Position numbers and translations under genes: made by a program. A stretch of DNA of 64,000 nt from Escherichia fergusonii ATCC 35469 (lineage in GTDB: Bacteria > Pseudomonadota > Gammaproteobacteria > Enterobacterales > Enterobacteriaceae), in assembly GCF_000026225.1 (NCBI RefSeq), contig NC_011740.1, forward strand, positions 3,410,001 to 3,474,000, given 5' to 3'. Each line of letters opens with the position of its first letter. Position 1 is the first letter of the stretch. The notes under the pieces were generated by a model. That model was not told where the DNA came from. It did no database searches and saw nothing but the letters and a program-made list of their open reading frames with translations. Below are positions 37,798 to 47,200 of the stretch, in pieces.

Positions 37798-38131
37798 TAA
37801 AGGTAGCGCAATCACCCATAAATGCCCCACTTCGCCACATGGCATCCTTGCTTATTGCTCACAATTGGGGGAGAGAAAAAAGAGACAATATCAAATCGTA
37901 CTCAGTAGTTCATGCAAAATATGTAAACAGTGAAATAGTTACCTGATGGGAAAATCAATTGCGCAGAGTATGTCAATATTTACTACGCGAAGAATTATTA
38001 AGATAAGCCTTAATAGCAGTTCCAGTGATAGCTTAATAGAGCCTGGAATTTTTAAGGCAAATTACCCAAGAATCCAGATTTCACGCACCTTCAGTGAAAT
38101 TTTACGATTTCTTGTAACAGTTATTGGGAAA

Positions 38132-38147
38132 TGTGACAGAGCGCAAA
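38132..38147 (+). promoter_or_regulatory. CRP site of the malT promoter
   Basis: TGTGA-CAGAGC-GCAAA with AAA before and TTC after matches closely the known malT CRP site (left half perfect, right half GCAAA). malT transcription in E. coli depends on cAMP-CRP. Confidence 0.72.
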
Positions 38148-38271
38148 TTCAGACACATAAAAAAGTCGCTTAGCTTGCAATGAGTCACTTTCTGACCGAC
38201 CTTATATCTATTATTACGAAGCGCAAAAAAAATAAAAATTCTCTAAAATTCCCACAGTGAAGTGTTTAACT

Positions 38272-40977
38272 ATGTTGATTCCGTCTAAACTCAGTCGTCC
38301 GGTTCGACTCGACCATACCGTGGTTCGTGAGCGCCTGCTGGCTAAACTTTCCGGCGCGAACAATTTCAGACTGGCACTCATTACCAGCCCGGCTGGCTAT
38401 GGGAAAACGACGCTCGTTTCACAGTGGGCGGCGGGTAAAAGCGAACTCGGTTGGTTCTCTCTCGATGAAGGCGACAACCAACAAGAGCGGTTTGCCAGCT
38501 ACCTGATTGCCGCAATCCAACAGGCCACCAACGGGCACTGCACTGCCAGTGAAGTGATGGCGCAAAAGCGGCAATACGCCAGTCTCTCCTCACTCTTTGC
38601 CCAATTGTTTATCGAACTGGCAGAGTGGCATCAGCCGCTCTACCTGGTTATTGACGATTATCATCTGATCACGAATCCGGTGATTCACGAATCCATGCGC
38701 TTCTTTTTACGCCATCAACCCGAGAATCTGACCCTGGTAGTGATGTCGCGTAATTTACCGCAATTAGGTATCGCCAATCTTCGTGTCCGCGATCAGTTGC
38801 TGGAAATTGGTAGCCAACAACTGGCTTTTAATCACCAGGAAGCCAAGCAGTTTTTCGACCGTCGTCTGACATCACCTATCGAAGCTGCGGAAAGCAGCCG
38901 TATGTGTGACGACGTCTCTGGCTGGGCCACGGCACTGCAACTTATCGCCCTTTCTGCCCGACAAAATAGCCATTCGGCGCATCAGTCAGCAAGGCGCCTC
39001 TCAGGTATTAATGCCAGCCATCTTTCGGATTATCTGGTGGATGAGGTGTTAAACAATGTCGATCTCGCCACTCGTCATTTTCTGTTGAAAAGCGCCATTC
39101 TTCGTTCAATGAATGACGCTCTCATTACCCGCGTAACCGGGGAAGAAAATGGTCAAATGCGCCTTGAAGAGATCGAACGTCAGGGATTATTCCTGCAACG
39201 AATGGACGACTCTGGCGAATGGTTCAGTTATCACCCGCTGTTCGGTAACTTTCTGCGCCAACGCTGTCAGTGGGAGCTGGCGGCAGAACTCCCTGAAATC
39301 CACCTCGCTGCTGCTGAAAGCTGGATGGCGCAAGGTTTTCCCAGCGAAGCTATTCACCATGCATTAGCGGCGGGCGATGCCAGCATGCTACGCGATATTT
39401 TATTGAATCATGCCTGGGGATTATTTAATCACAGCGAACTGGCGCTTCTGGAAGAATCCCTGAAAGCACTTCCATGGGAAAGTCTACTGGAAAATCCCCG
39501 CCTGGTGCTGCTGCAAGCCTGGCTGATGCAAAGTCAGCATCGCTACAGTGAAGTCAATACGCTGTTGGCTCGTGCCGAGCAAGAGATCAAAGGCGAGATG
39601 ACCGGCACACTGCATGCAGAGTTCAATGCCCTGCGTGCTCAGGTAGCGATTAACGCGGGTAATCCCGAAGAAGCAGAACGCCTGGCCAGGCTGGCACTGG
39701 ATGAGCTGCCTATCGCCTGGTTCTACAGTCGAATTGTTGCCACTTCTGTTCATGGCGAAGTGCTGCATTGTAAAGGTGATCTCTCCCGTTCGCTGGCACT
39801 GATGCAGCAAACTGAACAGATGGCGCGACACCATGACGTCTGGCATTACGCTCTCTGGAGTCTGATTCAGCAGAGCGAGATCTATTTTGCTCAGGGCTTT
39901 TTACAGGCAGCATGGGAAACTCAGGATAAAGCCTTTCAGTTGATCAAAGAACAACATCTTGAGCAGCTACCGATGCATGAGTTTCTGGTACGTATTCGTG
40001 CGCAACTGCTTTGGGCATGGTCGCGGCTGGACGAAGCTGAAGCATCTGCGCGCAGCGGTATAGAAGTGCTTTCATCTTTTCAGCCACAACAACAATTGCA
40101 ATGTCTGGCACTGTTGGTGCAATGTTCGCTGGCGCGAGGTGATCTCGACAATGCACGTACCTTATTGAATCGTCTGGAAAACCTGCTTGGCAATGGACAA
40201 TATCATAGCGACTGGATCTCCAATGCTGATAAGGTCCGCGTGATTTACTGGCAGATGACGGGCGATAAAAAAGCCGCTGCAAACTGGCTGAGCCAAACGC
40301 CAAAACCGGAGTTTGCCAATAACCACTTCCTGCAAGGTCAGTGGCGCAATATTGCCAGAGCGCAAATTCTGTTAGGGGAGTTTGAACCCGCGGAAATTGT
40401 GCTGGAAGAGTTGAATGAAAATGCACGTCAGCTACGTCTGATGAGCGATCTCAACCGTAATTTATTGTTACTCAACCAGTTGTATTGGCAGGCTGGTCGC
40501 AAAAATGATGCCCAGCGTGTACTTATGGAAGCACTACAACTGGCAAACCGCACCGGATTTATCAGCCATTTTGTCATCGAAGGCGAAGCGATGGCACAAC
40601 AACTGCGCCAGCTGATTCAGCTTAATACGCTGCCGGAACTGGAACAGCACCGCGCCCAGCGTATTCTGCGAGAAATCAATCAACATCATCGGCATAAATT
40701 CGCCCATTTCGATGAGAATTTCGTTGAACGTCTGCTAAATCATCCGGAAGTGCCAGAACTGATCCGTACCAGCCCGCTGACCCAACGCGAATGGCAGGTA
40801 TTGGGGCTGATTTACTCCGGTTACAGCAATGAACAAATTGCAGGCGAGCTGGAAGTGGCGGCAACCACCATCAAAACGCATATCCGCAATCTGTACCAGA
40901 AGCTCGGCGTGGCCCATCGCCAGGATGCGGTACAACACGCTCAGCAATTGCTGAAGATGATGGGGTACGGAGTGTAA
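38272..40977 (+). CDS. malT: Maltose regulon activator MalT
   Basis: ATP- and maltotriose-dependent STAND-class activator of the mal genes. The 901-residue form starts MLIPSKLSRPVRLDH; a GTG five codons upstream is the alternative. Walker A ITSPAGYGKTTLVSQW is near residue 36-50, Walker B in LYLVIDDYHL; a helical winged/SUPR repeat region (about 435-800) binds inducer; a LuxR-type helix-turn-helix closes the protein (LTQREWQVLGLIYSGYSNEQIA, about 830-895). Several substitutions versus remembered K-12 MalT (for instance in the sensor region) are more than its neighbours show. Divergent from malPQ. Confidence 0.97.
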   Translation: MLIPSKLSRPVRLDHTVVRERLLAKLSGANNFRLALITSPAGYGKTTLVSQWAAGKSELGWFSLDEGDNQQERFASYLIAAIQQATNGHCTASEVMAQKRQYASLSSLFAQLFIELAEWHQPLYLVIDDYHLITNPVIHESMRFFLRHQPENLTLVVMSRNLPQLGIANLRVRDQLLEIGSQQLAFNHQEAKQFFDRRLTSPIEAAESSRMCDDVSGWATALQLIALSARQNSHSAHQSARRLSGINASHLSDYLVDEVLNNVDLATRHFLLKSAILRSMNDALITRVTGEENGQMRLEEIERQGLFLQRMDDSGEWFSYHPLFGNFLRQRCQWELAAELPEIHLAAAESWMAQGFPSEAIHHALAAGDASMLRDILLNHAWGLFNHSELALLEESLKALPWESLLENPRLVLLQAWLMQSQHRYSEVNTLLARAEQEIKGEMTGTLHAEFNALRAQVAINAGNPEEAERLARLALDELPIAWFYSRIVATSVHGEVLHCKGDLSRSLALMQQTEQMARHHDVWHYALWSLIQQSEIYFAQGFLQAAWETQDKAFQLIKEQHLEQLPMHEFLVRIRAQLLWAWSRLDEAEASARSGIEVLSSFQPQQQLQCLALLVQCSLARGDLDNARTLLNRLENLLGNGQYHSDWISNADKVRVIYWQMTGDKKAAANWLSQTPKPEFANNHFLQGQWRNIARAQILLGEFEPAEIVLEELNENARQLRLMSDLNRNLLLLNQLYWQAGRKNDAQRVLMEALQLANRTGFISHFVIEGEAMAQQLRQLIQLNTLPELEQHRAQRILREINQHHRHKFAHFDENFVERLLNHPEVPELIRTSPLTQREWQVLGLIYSGYSNEQIAGELEVAATTIKTHIRNLYQKLGVAHRQDAVQHAQQLLKMMGYGV

Positions 40978-40981
40978 GTTT

Positions 40982-41007
40982 AGCCGGATAACGCGTCGGA
41001 TCCGGCT
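40982..41007. repeat. REP-like hairpin between malT and rtcA
   Basis: AGCCGGAT-N10-ATCCGGCT, an eight-base stem in the 42-base gap between convergent malT and rtcA. REP-like; a likely shared 3' end. Confidence 0.7.
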
Positions 41008-41019
41008 TGTATCCTTACA

Positions 41020-42039
<1,020 letters not shown>

Positions 42040-43266
42040 TTATCCTTTTACACACACCACCTGACGCAGGGTGTAGATAACTTCCACCAGATCGCTTTGT
42101 GCCGCCATCACCGCGTCGATATCTTTATACGCCATCGGGATTTCGTCGATCACTTCGGCATCTTTACGGCATTCCACATGCGCGGTGGCACGAATTTGAT
42201 CTTCCACGCTGAACAGTTTTTTCGCTTTAGTACGGCTCATTACCCGCCCGGCACCGTGGCTGCACGAACAGAACGACTCTTCATTTCCCAGCCCACGGAC
42301 AATAAAGCTTTTCGCCCCCATCGAACCGGGAATAATTCCATATTGACCAGCACGCGCAGACACCGCGCCTTTACGCGTCACATAGATCTCTTCGCCAAAG
42401 TGCTGTTCTTTTTGCACATAGTTGTGGTGACAGTTGATCTCTTCCATCGCCAGCGTTTGTGGCTGTCTTACCGTTTTCTGCGTAACGCTCTGCAACGCCG
42501 TTACCACGTTTTCCATCATCGCATCGCGGTTAAGGCTGGCAAAAAGCTGCGCCCAGGCCACCGCTTTCAGGTAATCGTCAAAATATTCCGTACCTTCCAG
42601 AAAGTACGCCAGGTCACGCGATGGCAACGTTTCAAGCGTTTCCTGCATCTCTTTTTGCGCCAGATCGATAAAGTAAGTCCCGATGGCATTACCAATTCCG
42701 CGTGAACCGGAGTGCAGCATAATCCACACCTGATCCGACTCATCAAGGCAAATTTCAATAAAGTGGTTACCCGTTCCCAGCGTTCCCAGGTGTTTATAGT
42801 TATTGGTATTAAGGAAACGCGGATATTTTTGCGTTAACCACTGATAACCGGCTTCAAGCTCAGCCCATTTCGCATCGACGTTAACAGGCGGGTTTTCCCA
42901 TGCGCCTTTATCACGTTTACAACGGCCTGTGGTACGCCCATGCGGCACGGCAGTTTCAATCGCCTGACGCAACTCCGCCAGGTTTTCAGGCAGGTCAGCC
43001 GCCGTTAACGCGGTACGCAGCGCGTTCATTCCACAGCCAATATCCACGCCCACTGCCGCCGGAATAATCGCCCCTTTGGTCGGGATCACGCTACCAATGG
43101 TGGAACCTTTACCCAGATGTACATCAGGCATTACTGCAATATGTTTGAAAATAAACGGCATCTTCGCCGTATTAATAAGTTGCTGACGCGCATCGTCTTC
43201 TACCGGTACGCCTTTGGTCCACATTTTTACCGGGACATTTTCAGTGGTCAGTAATTCGTAATTCAT
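42040..43266 (-). CDS. rtcB: RNA-splicing ligase RtcB
   Basis: Mn2+/GTP-dependent ligase that joins 2',3'-cyclic phosphate or 3'-phosphate ends to 5'-OH RNA; in E. coli it repairs cleaved tRNA and rRNA. The 408 residues show metal ligands in GVDIGCGMNAL (Asp75, Cys78), the GTGNHFIE and HSGSRGIGN His blocks and the guanylylated His in SCSHGAGRVMSR (about 337). First gene of rtcBA, behind a sigma54 promoter and divergent from its activator gene rtcR. Confidence 0.98.
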   Translation of the reverse strand: MNYELLTTENVPVKMWTKGVPVEDDARQQLINTAKMPFIFKHIAVMPDVHLGKGSTIGSVIPTKGAIIPAAVGVDIGCGMNALRTALTAADLPENLAELRQAIETAVPHGRTTGRCKRDKGAWENPPVNVDAKWAELEAGYQWLTQKYPRFLNTNNYKHLGTLGTGNHFIEICLDESDQVWIMLHSGSRGIGNAIGTYFIDLAQKEMQETLETLPSRDLAYFLEGTEYFDDYLKAVAWAQLFASLNRDAMMENVVTALQSVTQKTVRQPQTLAMEEINCHHNYVQKEQHFGEEIYVTRKGAVSARAGQYGIIPGSMGAKSFIVRGLGNEESFCSCSHGAGRVMSRTKAKKLFSVEDQIRATAHVECRKDAEVIDEIPMAYKDIDAVMAAQSDLVEVIYTLRQVVCVKG

Positions 43267-43303
43267 TTTGTTTTTCTCTTTTCGTTGTTTACTGTCCAGA
43301 TAA

Positions 43304-43320
43304 TTGCAACCGTCGTGCCA
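43304..43320 (-). promoter_or_regulatory. Sigma54 promoter of rtcBA
   Basis: TGGCACGACGGTTGCAA on the minus strand matches the -24/-12 consensus TGGCAYG-N4-YTGCW at every key position. It lies 38 bases before the rtcB start and needs the RtcR activator encoded divergently. Confidence 0.93.
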
Positions 43321-43454
43321 GAAAATTAAATAAGCAGATTAATTTTTTAATTCATTGTTTTTAAATAGATAAAATCTTTACGTCCGTAAACGGAGATTTC
43401 CCGCAAAGCCAATTCGCCGATAATGAAATATCGTCTTTTATAAGGATATCTAAG

Positions 43455-45053
43455 ATGCGTAAAACAGTGGCTTTTGGCTTTGTCGGCACCGTACTGGATT
43501 ATGCCGGGCGCGGCAGTCAGCGATGGTCGAAATGGCGTCCGTCACTCTGTCTATGCCAGCAAGAATCGTTAGTCATCGATCGACTGGAATTGTTGCACGA
43601 CGCCCGCTCACGCTCGCTGTTTGAAACGCTTAAACGCGATATCGCCAATGTTTCGCCAGAAACAGAAGTGGTGGGCGTTGAGATTGAACTGCATAACCCA
43701 TGGGATTTCGAGGAGGTTTACGCCTGCCTGCATGATTTCGCCCGTGGTTACGCGTTCGAACCTGATAAAGAAGACTATTTAATTCACATCACCACCGGTA
43801 CCCACGTCGCGCAGATTTGCTGGTTTCTGCTGGCGGAAGCACGTTACCTGCCCGCCAGGTTAATACAATCTTCGCCACCGCGTAAAAAAGAACAGCCCAA
43901 TAGCCCTGGTGCGGTGACGATTATCGATCTCGATTTAAGCCGTTATAACGCTATTGCCAGCCGCTTTGCCAAAGAACGCCAGCAAACCCTCGATTTCCTC
44001 AAATCCGGCATTGCCACGCGTAACTCCCATTTCAACCGCATGATTGAGCAGATCGAAAAAGTGGCGATCAAATCCCGCGCACCGATCCTGCTTAACGGCC
44101 CGACCGGTGCGGGTAAGTCATTTCTGGCGCGACGCATCTTTGAATTAAAACAGGCACGGCATCAGTTTAGCGGCGCGTTTGTGGAAGTGAACTGCGCCAC
44201 CCTGCGCGGCGATACCGCCATGTCGACGCTGTTTGGTCATGTGAAAGGCGCGTTCACCGGGGCGCGGGAATCTCGTGAAGGATTATTACGCAGCGCCAAC
44301 GATGGCATGTTGTTTCTTGATGAGATTGGCGAACTGGGCGCAGACGAACAGGCGATGTTGCTGAAAGCCATTGAAGAGAAAACCTTTTACCCGTTTGGCA
44401 GCGATCGCCAGGTGAGCAGTGATTTTCAGCTGATCGCCGGAACGGTGCGCGATTTGCGTCAGCTGGTTGCCGAAGGCAAATTTCGCGAAGACCTGTACGC
44501 GCGGATCAATCTCTGGACCTTCACCCTGCCGGGTCTACGCCAGCGCCAGGAAGATATTGAACCGAACCTGGATTATGAAGTGGAGCGCCACGCCTCACTC
44601 ACCGGCGACAGCGTACGTTTTAACACCGAAGCGAGGCGCGCCTGGCTGGCCTTTGCGACATCTCCCCAGGCAACATGGCGCGGTAACTTTCGCGAGCTTT
44701 CTGCCAGCGTCACACGCATGGCGACGTTTGCCGATAGTGGGCGTATCACCCTTGAAACCGTAGAAGATGAGATAAACCGTCTACGCTACAACTGGCAGGA
44801 TAGCCGCTCTTCTGCGCTTAAGCAGCTACTGGGCGCTGAAGCGGAAAATATCGACCTCTTTGATCGGCTGCAACTGGAACACGTTATCGCTATCTGCCGT
44901 CAGGCAAAGTCGCTTTCCGCTGCCGGGCGTGAACTCTTTGATGTTTCGCGCCAGGGCAAAGCCAGCGTCAACGACGCGGATCGGCTACGCAAATATCTGG
45001 CGCGTTTTGGTCTGACGTGGGAAGCCGTGCAGGATCAGCACAGCTCCAGCTGA
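43455..45053 (+). CDS. rtcR: Sigma54-dependent activator RtcR
   Basis: Bacterial enhancer-binding protein that activates rtcBA. The 532 residues have an N-terminal regulatory CARF-like domain (about 1-180), a AAA+ domain with Walker A NGPTGAGKS (about 215-223), the sigma54-contacting GAFTGA loop and Walker B LFLDEIGEL, and a C-terminal DNA-binding helix-turn-helix (about 460-525). The CARF-type domain is thought to sense RNA ends with cyclic phosphate. The start follows AAGGA. Its 3' end overlaps the convergent glpR by 19 bases. Confidence 0.97.
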   Translation: MRKTVAFGFVGTVLDYAGRGSQRWSKWRPSLCLCQQESLVIDRLELLHDARSRSLFETLKRDIANVSPETEVVGVEIELHNPWDFEEVYACLHDFARGYAFEPDKEDYLIHITTGTHVAQICWFLLAEARYLPARLIQSSPPRKKEQPNSPGAVTIIDLDLSRYNAIASRFAKERQQTLDFLKSGIATRNSHFNRMIEQIEKVAIKSRAPILLNGPTGAGKSFLARRIFELKQARHQFSGAFVEVNCATLRGDTAMSTLFGHVKGAFTGARESREGLLRSANDGMLFLDEIGELGADEQAMLLKAIEEKTFYPFGSDRQVSSDFQLIAGTVRDLRQLVAEGKFREDLYARINLWTFTLPGLRQRQEDIEPNLDYEVERHASLTGDSVRFNTEARRAWLAFATSPQATWRGNFRELSASVTRMATFADSGRITLETVEDEINRLRYNWQDSRSSALKQLLGAEAENIDLFDRLQLEHVIAICRQAKSLSAAGRELFDVSRQGKASVNDADRLRKYLARFGLTWEAVQDQHSSS

Positions 45054-45793
45054 ATATGATGGTCTGTCAGCACCTGCATCACGCTCGCTGGTGGCGGGGC
45101 GTCGGTGTAGACGGCATCGACCATGCTGATGCTGCCCATATTGACCATCGCATTACGGCCAAATTTCGAGTGATCGACAACCAGCATAACGTGGCGCGAG
45201 TTCTCAATAATAGCGCGTTTGGTGCGAACTTCGTGGTAATCGAACTCCAGCAGCGAGCCGTCGCTATCGATGCCGCTGATCCCCAGAATCCCGAAATCAA
45301 GGCGGAACTGGGAGATAAAATCGAGCGTCGCTTCGCCAATGATCCCACCATCGCGGCTGCGTAATTCGCCACCTGCAAGAATGATGCGAAAATCTTCTTT
45401 TACCATCAGCGTGTTAGCGACGTTGAGATTGTTGGTCACAATGCGCAAATTGCTGTGATTAAGCAGCGCGTGCGCCACCGCTTCCGGCGTGGTGCCGATA
45501 TCAATAAACAGCGTCGAGCCGTTAGGAATTTGCTCCGCCACTTTGCGGGCAATACGCTCTTTTTCTTCGGTCTGGGTGGCTTTACGATCGTGCCACGGCG
45601 TGTTAACCGAACTGGAAGGCACCGCCGCGCCGCCATGGTGACGCAGGATCAGGTTTTGCTCCGCCAGCTCGTTGAGGTCACGACGAATAGTCTGCGGACT
45701 GACGGAGAAGTGTTCCACCAGTTCTTCGGTGCTGACATAACCCTGCTGTTTAACCAGTTCAATAATACCGTTGTGACGTTGTGTTTGTTTCAT
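45035..45793 (-). CDS. glpR: Glycerol-3-phosphate regulon repressor GlpR (intact)
   Basis: DeoR-family repressor of glpD, glpFK, glpTQ and glpABC, released by glycerol-3-phosphate. The 252 residues have an N-terminal DeoR helix-turn-helix (LVKQQGYVSTEELVEHFSVSPQTIRRDL, about 14-41) and a sugar-phosphate-sensing domain with the family DxGTT (FIDIGTT) and GGxxR (AGGELRSRDGG) motifs. The frame is complete; the sequenced K-12 MG1655 strain is known to carry a frameshift here. Third gene of glpEGR and convergent with rtcR. Confidence 0.97.
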   Translation of the reverse strand: MKQTQRHNGIIELVKQQGYVSTEELVEHFSVSPQTIRRDLNELAEQNLILRHHGGAAVPSSSVNTPWHDRKATQTEEKERIARKVAEQIPNGSTLFIDIGTTPEAVAHALLNHSNLRIVTNNLNVANTLMVKEDFRIILAGGELRSRDGGIIGEATLDFISQFRLDFGILGISGIDSDGSLLEFDYHEVRTKRAIIENSRHVMLVVDHSKFGRNAMVNMGSISMVDAVYTDAPPPASVMQVLTDHHIQLELC

Positions 45794-45809
45794 TTATAAA
45801 TCCCTGGAA

Positions 45810-46640
45810 TTATTTTCGTTTTCGCGCATTGAGCGAATCAACAAAAGCCATCGCTAAACCCACGGCTAACCCGGCGATGTGTGCTCCGTTCGCCATTGAC
45901 ATCCCAAACAAATCAAACCATCCGGCGACAATCCAGATCAGTGCAAAGATGATTAACCCACGTTGCAGGTAAATGCCACTTTGCGGATCGCGTTCGCCGC
46001 GTAGCCAGACGTACCCCATCAGTGCATACACCACGCCAGAAAGCCCGCCAAACCACGGCCCGCTGAATTTTTGCTGCACATAGCCGCTTAACAGGGCGCT
46101 AATCAGAGTAATAACAATTAGCTTACCGCTACCGAGACGTTTTTCCACCGCGCCGCCGAGATACCACCACCAGAGCAGGTTAAAAAGGATATGCATCAGC
46201 GAGAAGTGCATTAATGCATGAGTGAAGTAACGCCAGAACTCAAATTTCAGTGTCGGATCGAATGGCCAGGCCAGCCATAACATCACTTCCTGATCACCGA
46301 GAATTTGCATGGCGATAAACACCACCACGCAGGCGATCATCATCACCCAGGTCACCGGACCTGCGCGTTCACGCAAGGCAGCAAAGAAGGGATAACGGCG
46401 ATAATGCAGGCCGCTGCCGGTATGGCCCGCCTGCCAGCTGGCCGCCAGATAACGAGGATCTGCCGGGTTTTCGAGAAAACGCGCCAGCTCCGACCGCACG
46501 CGTTCGGCCAGGGACTCATCCGCCAGCCAGACATCGCTTTGGTTATGTTGTTGAATCGTGAGGATAACACCCTGCGTCGCCATGTAATCAACAAACGCCT
46601 GCGCCACGCGGGGGTTAGCAAAAGAGGTAATCATCAACAT
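45810..46640 (-). CDS. glpG: Rhomboid protease GlpG
   Basis: Intramembrane serine protease. The 276 residues have a cytosolic N-terminal domain (about 1-65) and six membrane helices; catalytic Ser201 in GGLSGVVYALMGY and His254 in NGAHIAGL are present, as is the HxxxN segment (HFSLMHILFN) of the oxyanion region. It sits in the glpE-glpG-glpR operon, 16 bases before glpR, though its link to glycerol metabolism is only positional. Confidence 0.98.
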   Translation of the reverse strand: MLMITSFANPRVAQAFVDYMATQGVILTIQQHNQSDVWLADESLAERVRSELARFLENPADPRYLAASWQAGHTGSGLHYRRYPFFAALRERAGPVTWVMMIACVVVFIAMQILGDQEVMLWLAWPFDPTLKFEFWRYFTHALMHFSLMHILFNLLWWWYLGGAVEKRLGSGKLIVITLISALLSGYVQQKFSGPWFGGLSGVVYALMGYVWLRGERDPQSGIYLQRGLIIFALIWIVAGWFDLFGMSMANGAHIAGLAVGLAMAFVDSLNARKRK

Positions 46641-46684
46641 CGTTGCTGTCGCTTATTCCACACAAAAGGGGACAGTATAAAGCG

Positions 46685-47011
46685 TTACGCGCCGTACGCC
46701 ACCTCTGCTGGAAACTGACGCTGCCAGGCTTCAAATCCGCCATCAATGCTGTAGACCACATCGTAGCCCTGTTGTAGCAGATACTGCGCCGCGCCTTTGC
46801 TGCTATTACCGTGGTAACACATCACCATGACTGGCGTATCGAAGTCGTTATCACGCATAAACGCGCCCAATGTGTCGTTGGTTAAATGGAAAGCCTGCAC
46901 CGCATGCCCCATTGCGAAACTCTGTGGATCGCGAATATCGACCAGCACCGCCTCTTTTTCCTGCAACTTCTGGTGCGCGTCGGCAACGTTAATACATTCG
47001 AACTGATCCAT
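46685..47011 (-). CDS. glpE: Thiosulfate sulfurtransferase GlpE (rhodanese)
   Basis: Single-domain rhodanese transferring sulfane sulfur from thiosulfate to cyanide or thioredoxin. The 108-residue form starts [13 protein letters not shown]; an in-frame start eight codons upstream includes the ribosome site and is rejected. The active-site loop is MCYHGNSS with Cys65. First gene of the operon and divergent from glpD with about 190 bases between starts. Confidence 0.97.
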
Positions 47012-47087
47012 GCGTCTCTCTTTCTTTACAAACAAGTGGGCAAATTTACCGCACAGTTTACGTCGAAGCGGCAGATAAACGCCATAA

Positions 47088-47103
47088 TGTTATACATATC
47101 ACT
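47088..47103 (+). promoter_or_regulatory. Candidate CRP site of glpD/glpE
   Basis: TGTTA-TACATA-TCACT has one mismatch in each half of the CRP consensus. It lies between the divergent glpE and glpD starts; glpD is known to respond to CRP. Confidence 0.55.
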
Positions 47104-47149
47104 CTAAAATGTTTTTTCAATGTTACCCAAAGCGCGATTCTTTGCTAAT

Positions 47150-47167
47150 ATGTTCGATAACGAACAT
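47150..47167 (+). promoter_or_regulatory. GlpR operator of glpD
   Basis: ATGTTCGATAACGAACAT is a near-perfect palindrome with the TTCG/CGAA halves of GlpR sites. A weaker copy (TTTATGAGCTTTAACGAAAG) follows directly. It covers the region just before glpD, fitting GlpR repression. Confidence 0.85.
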
Positions 47168-47200
47168 TTATGAGCTTTAACGAAAGTGAATGAGGGCAGC

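Larger units (their letters stand above)
37662..38271. other. malP-malT divergent regulatory region (610 bases)
   Basis: No gene is supported. The malP-proximal part (37725-37800) holds MalT-box-like repeats and a possible CRP site; the malT-proximal part is strongly AT-rich with a CRP site at 38132-38147. A 75-residue open frame (37946-38173) is overlapped by the CRP site and has no family features. Confidence 0.6.

Noticed and set aside
37946..38173. 75-residue frame in the malP-malT interval
   Set aside because: Overlaps the malT CRP site and promoter; composition is that of random AT-rich DNA.
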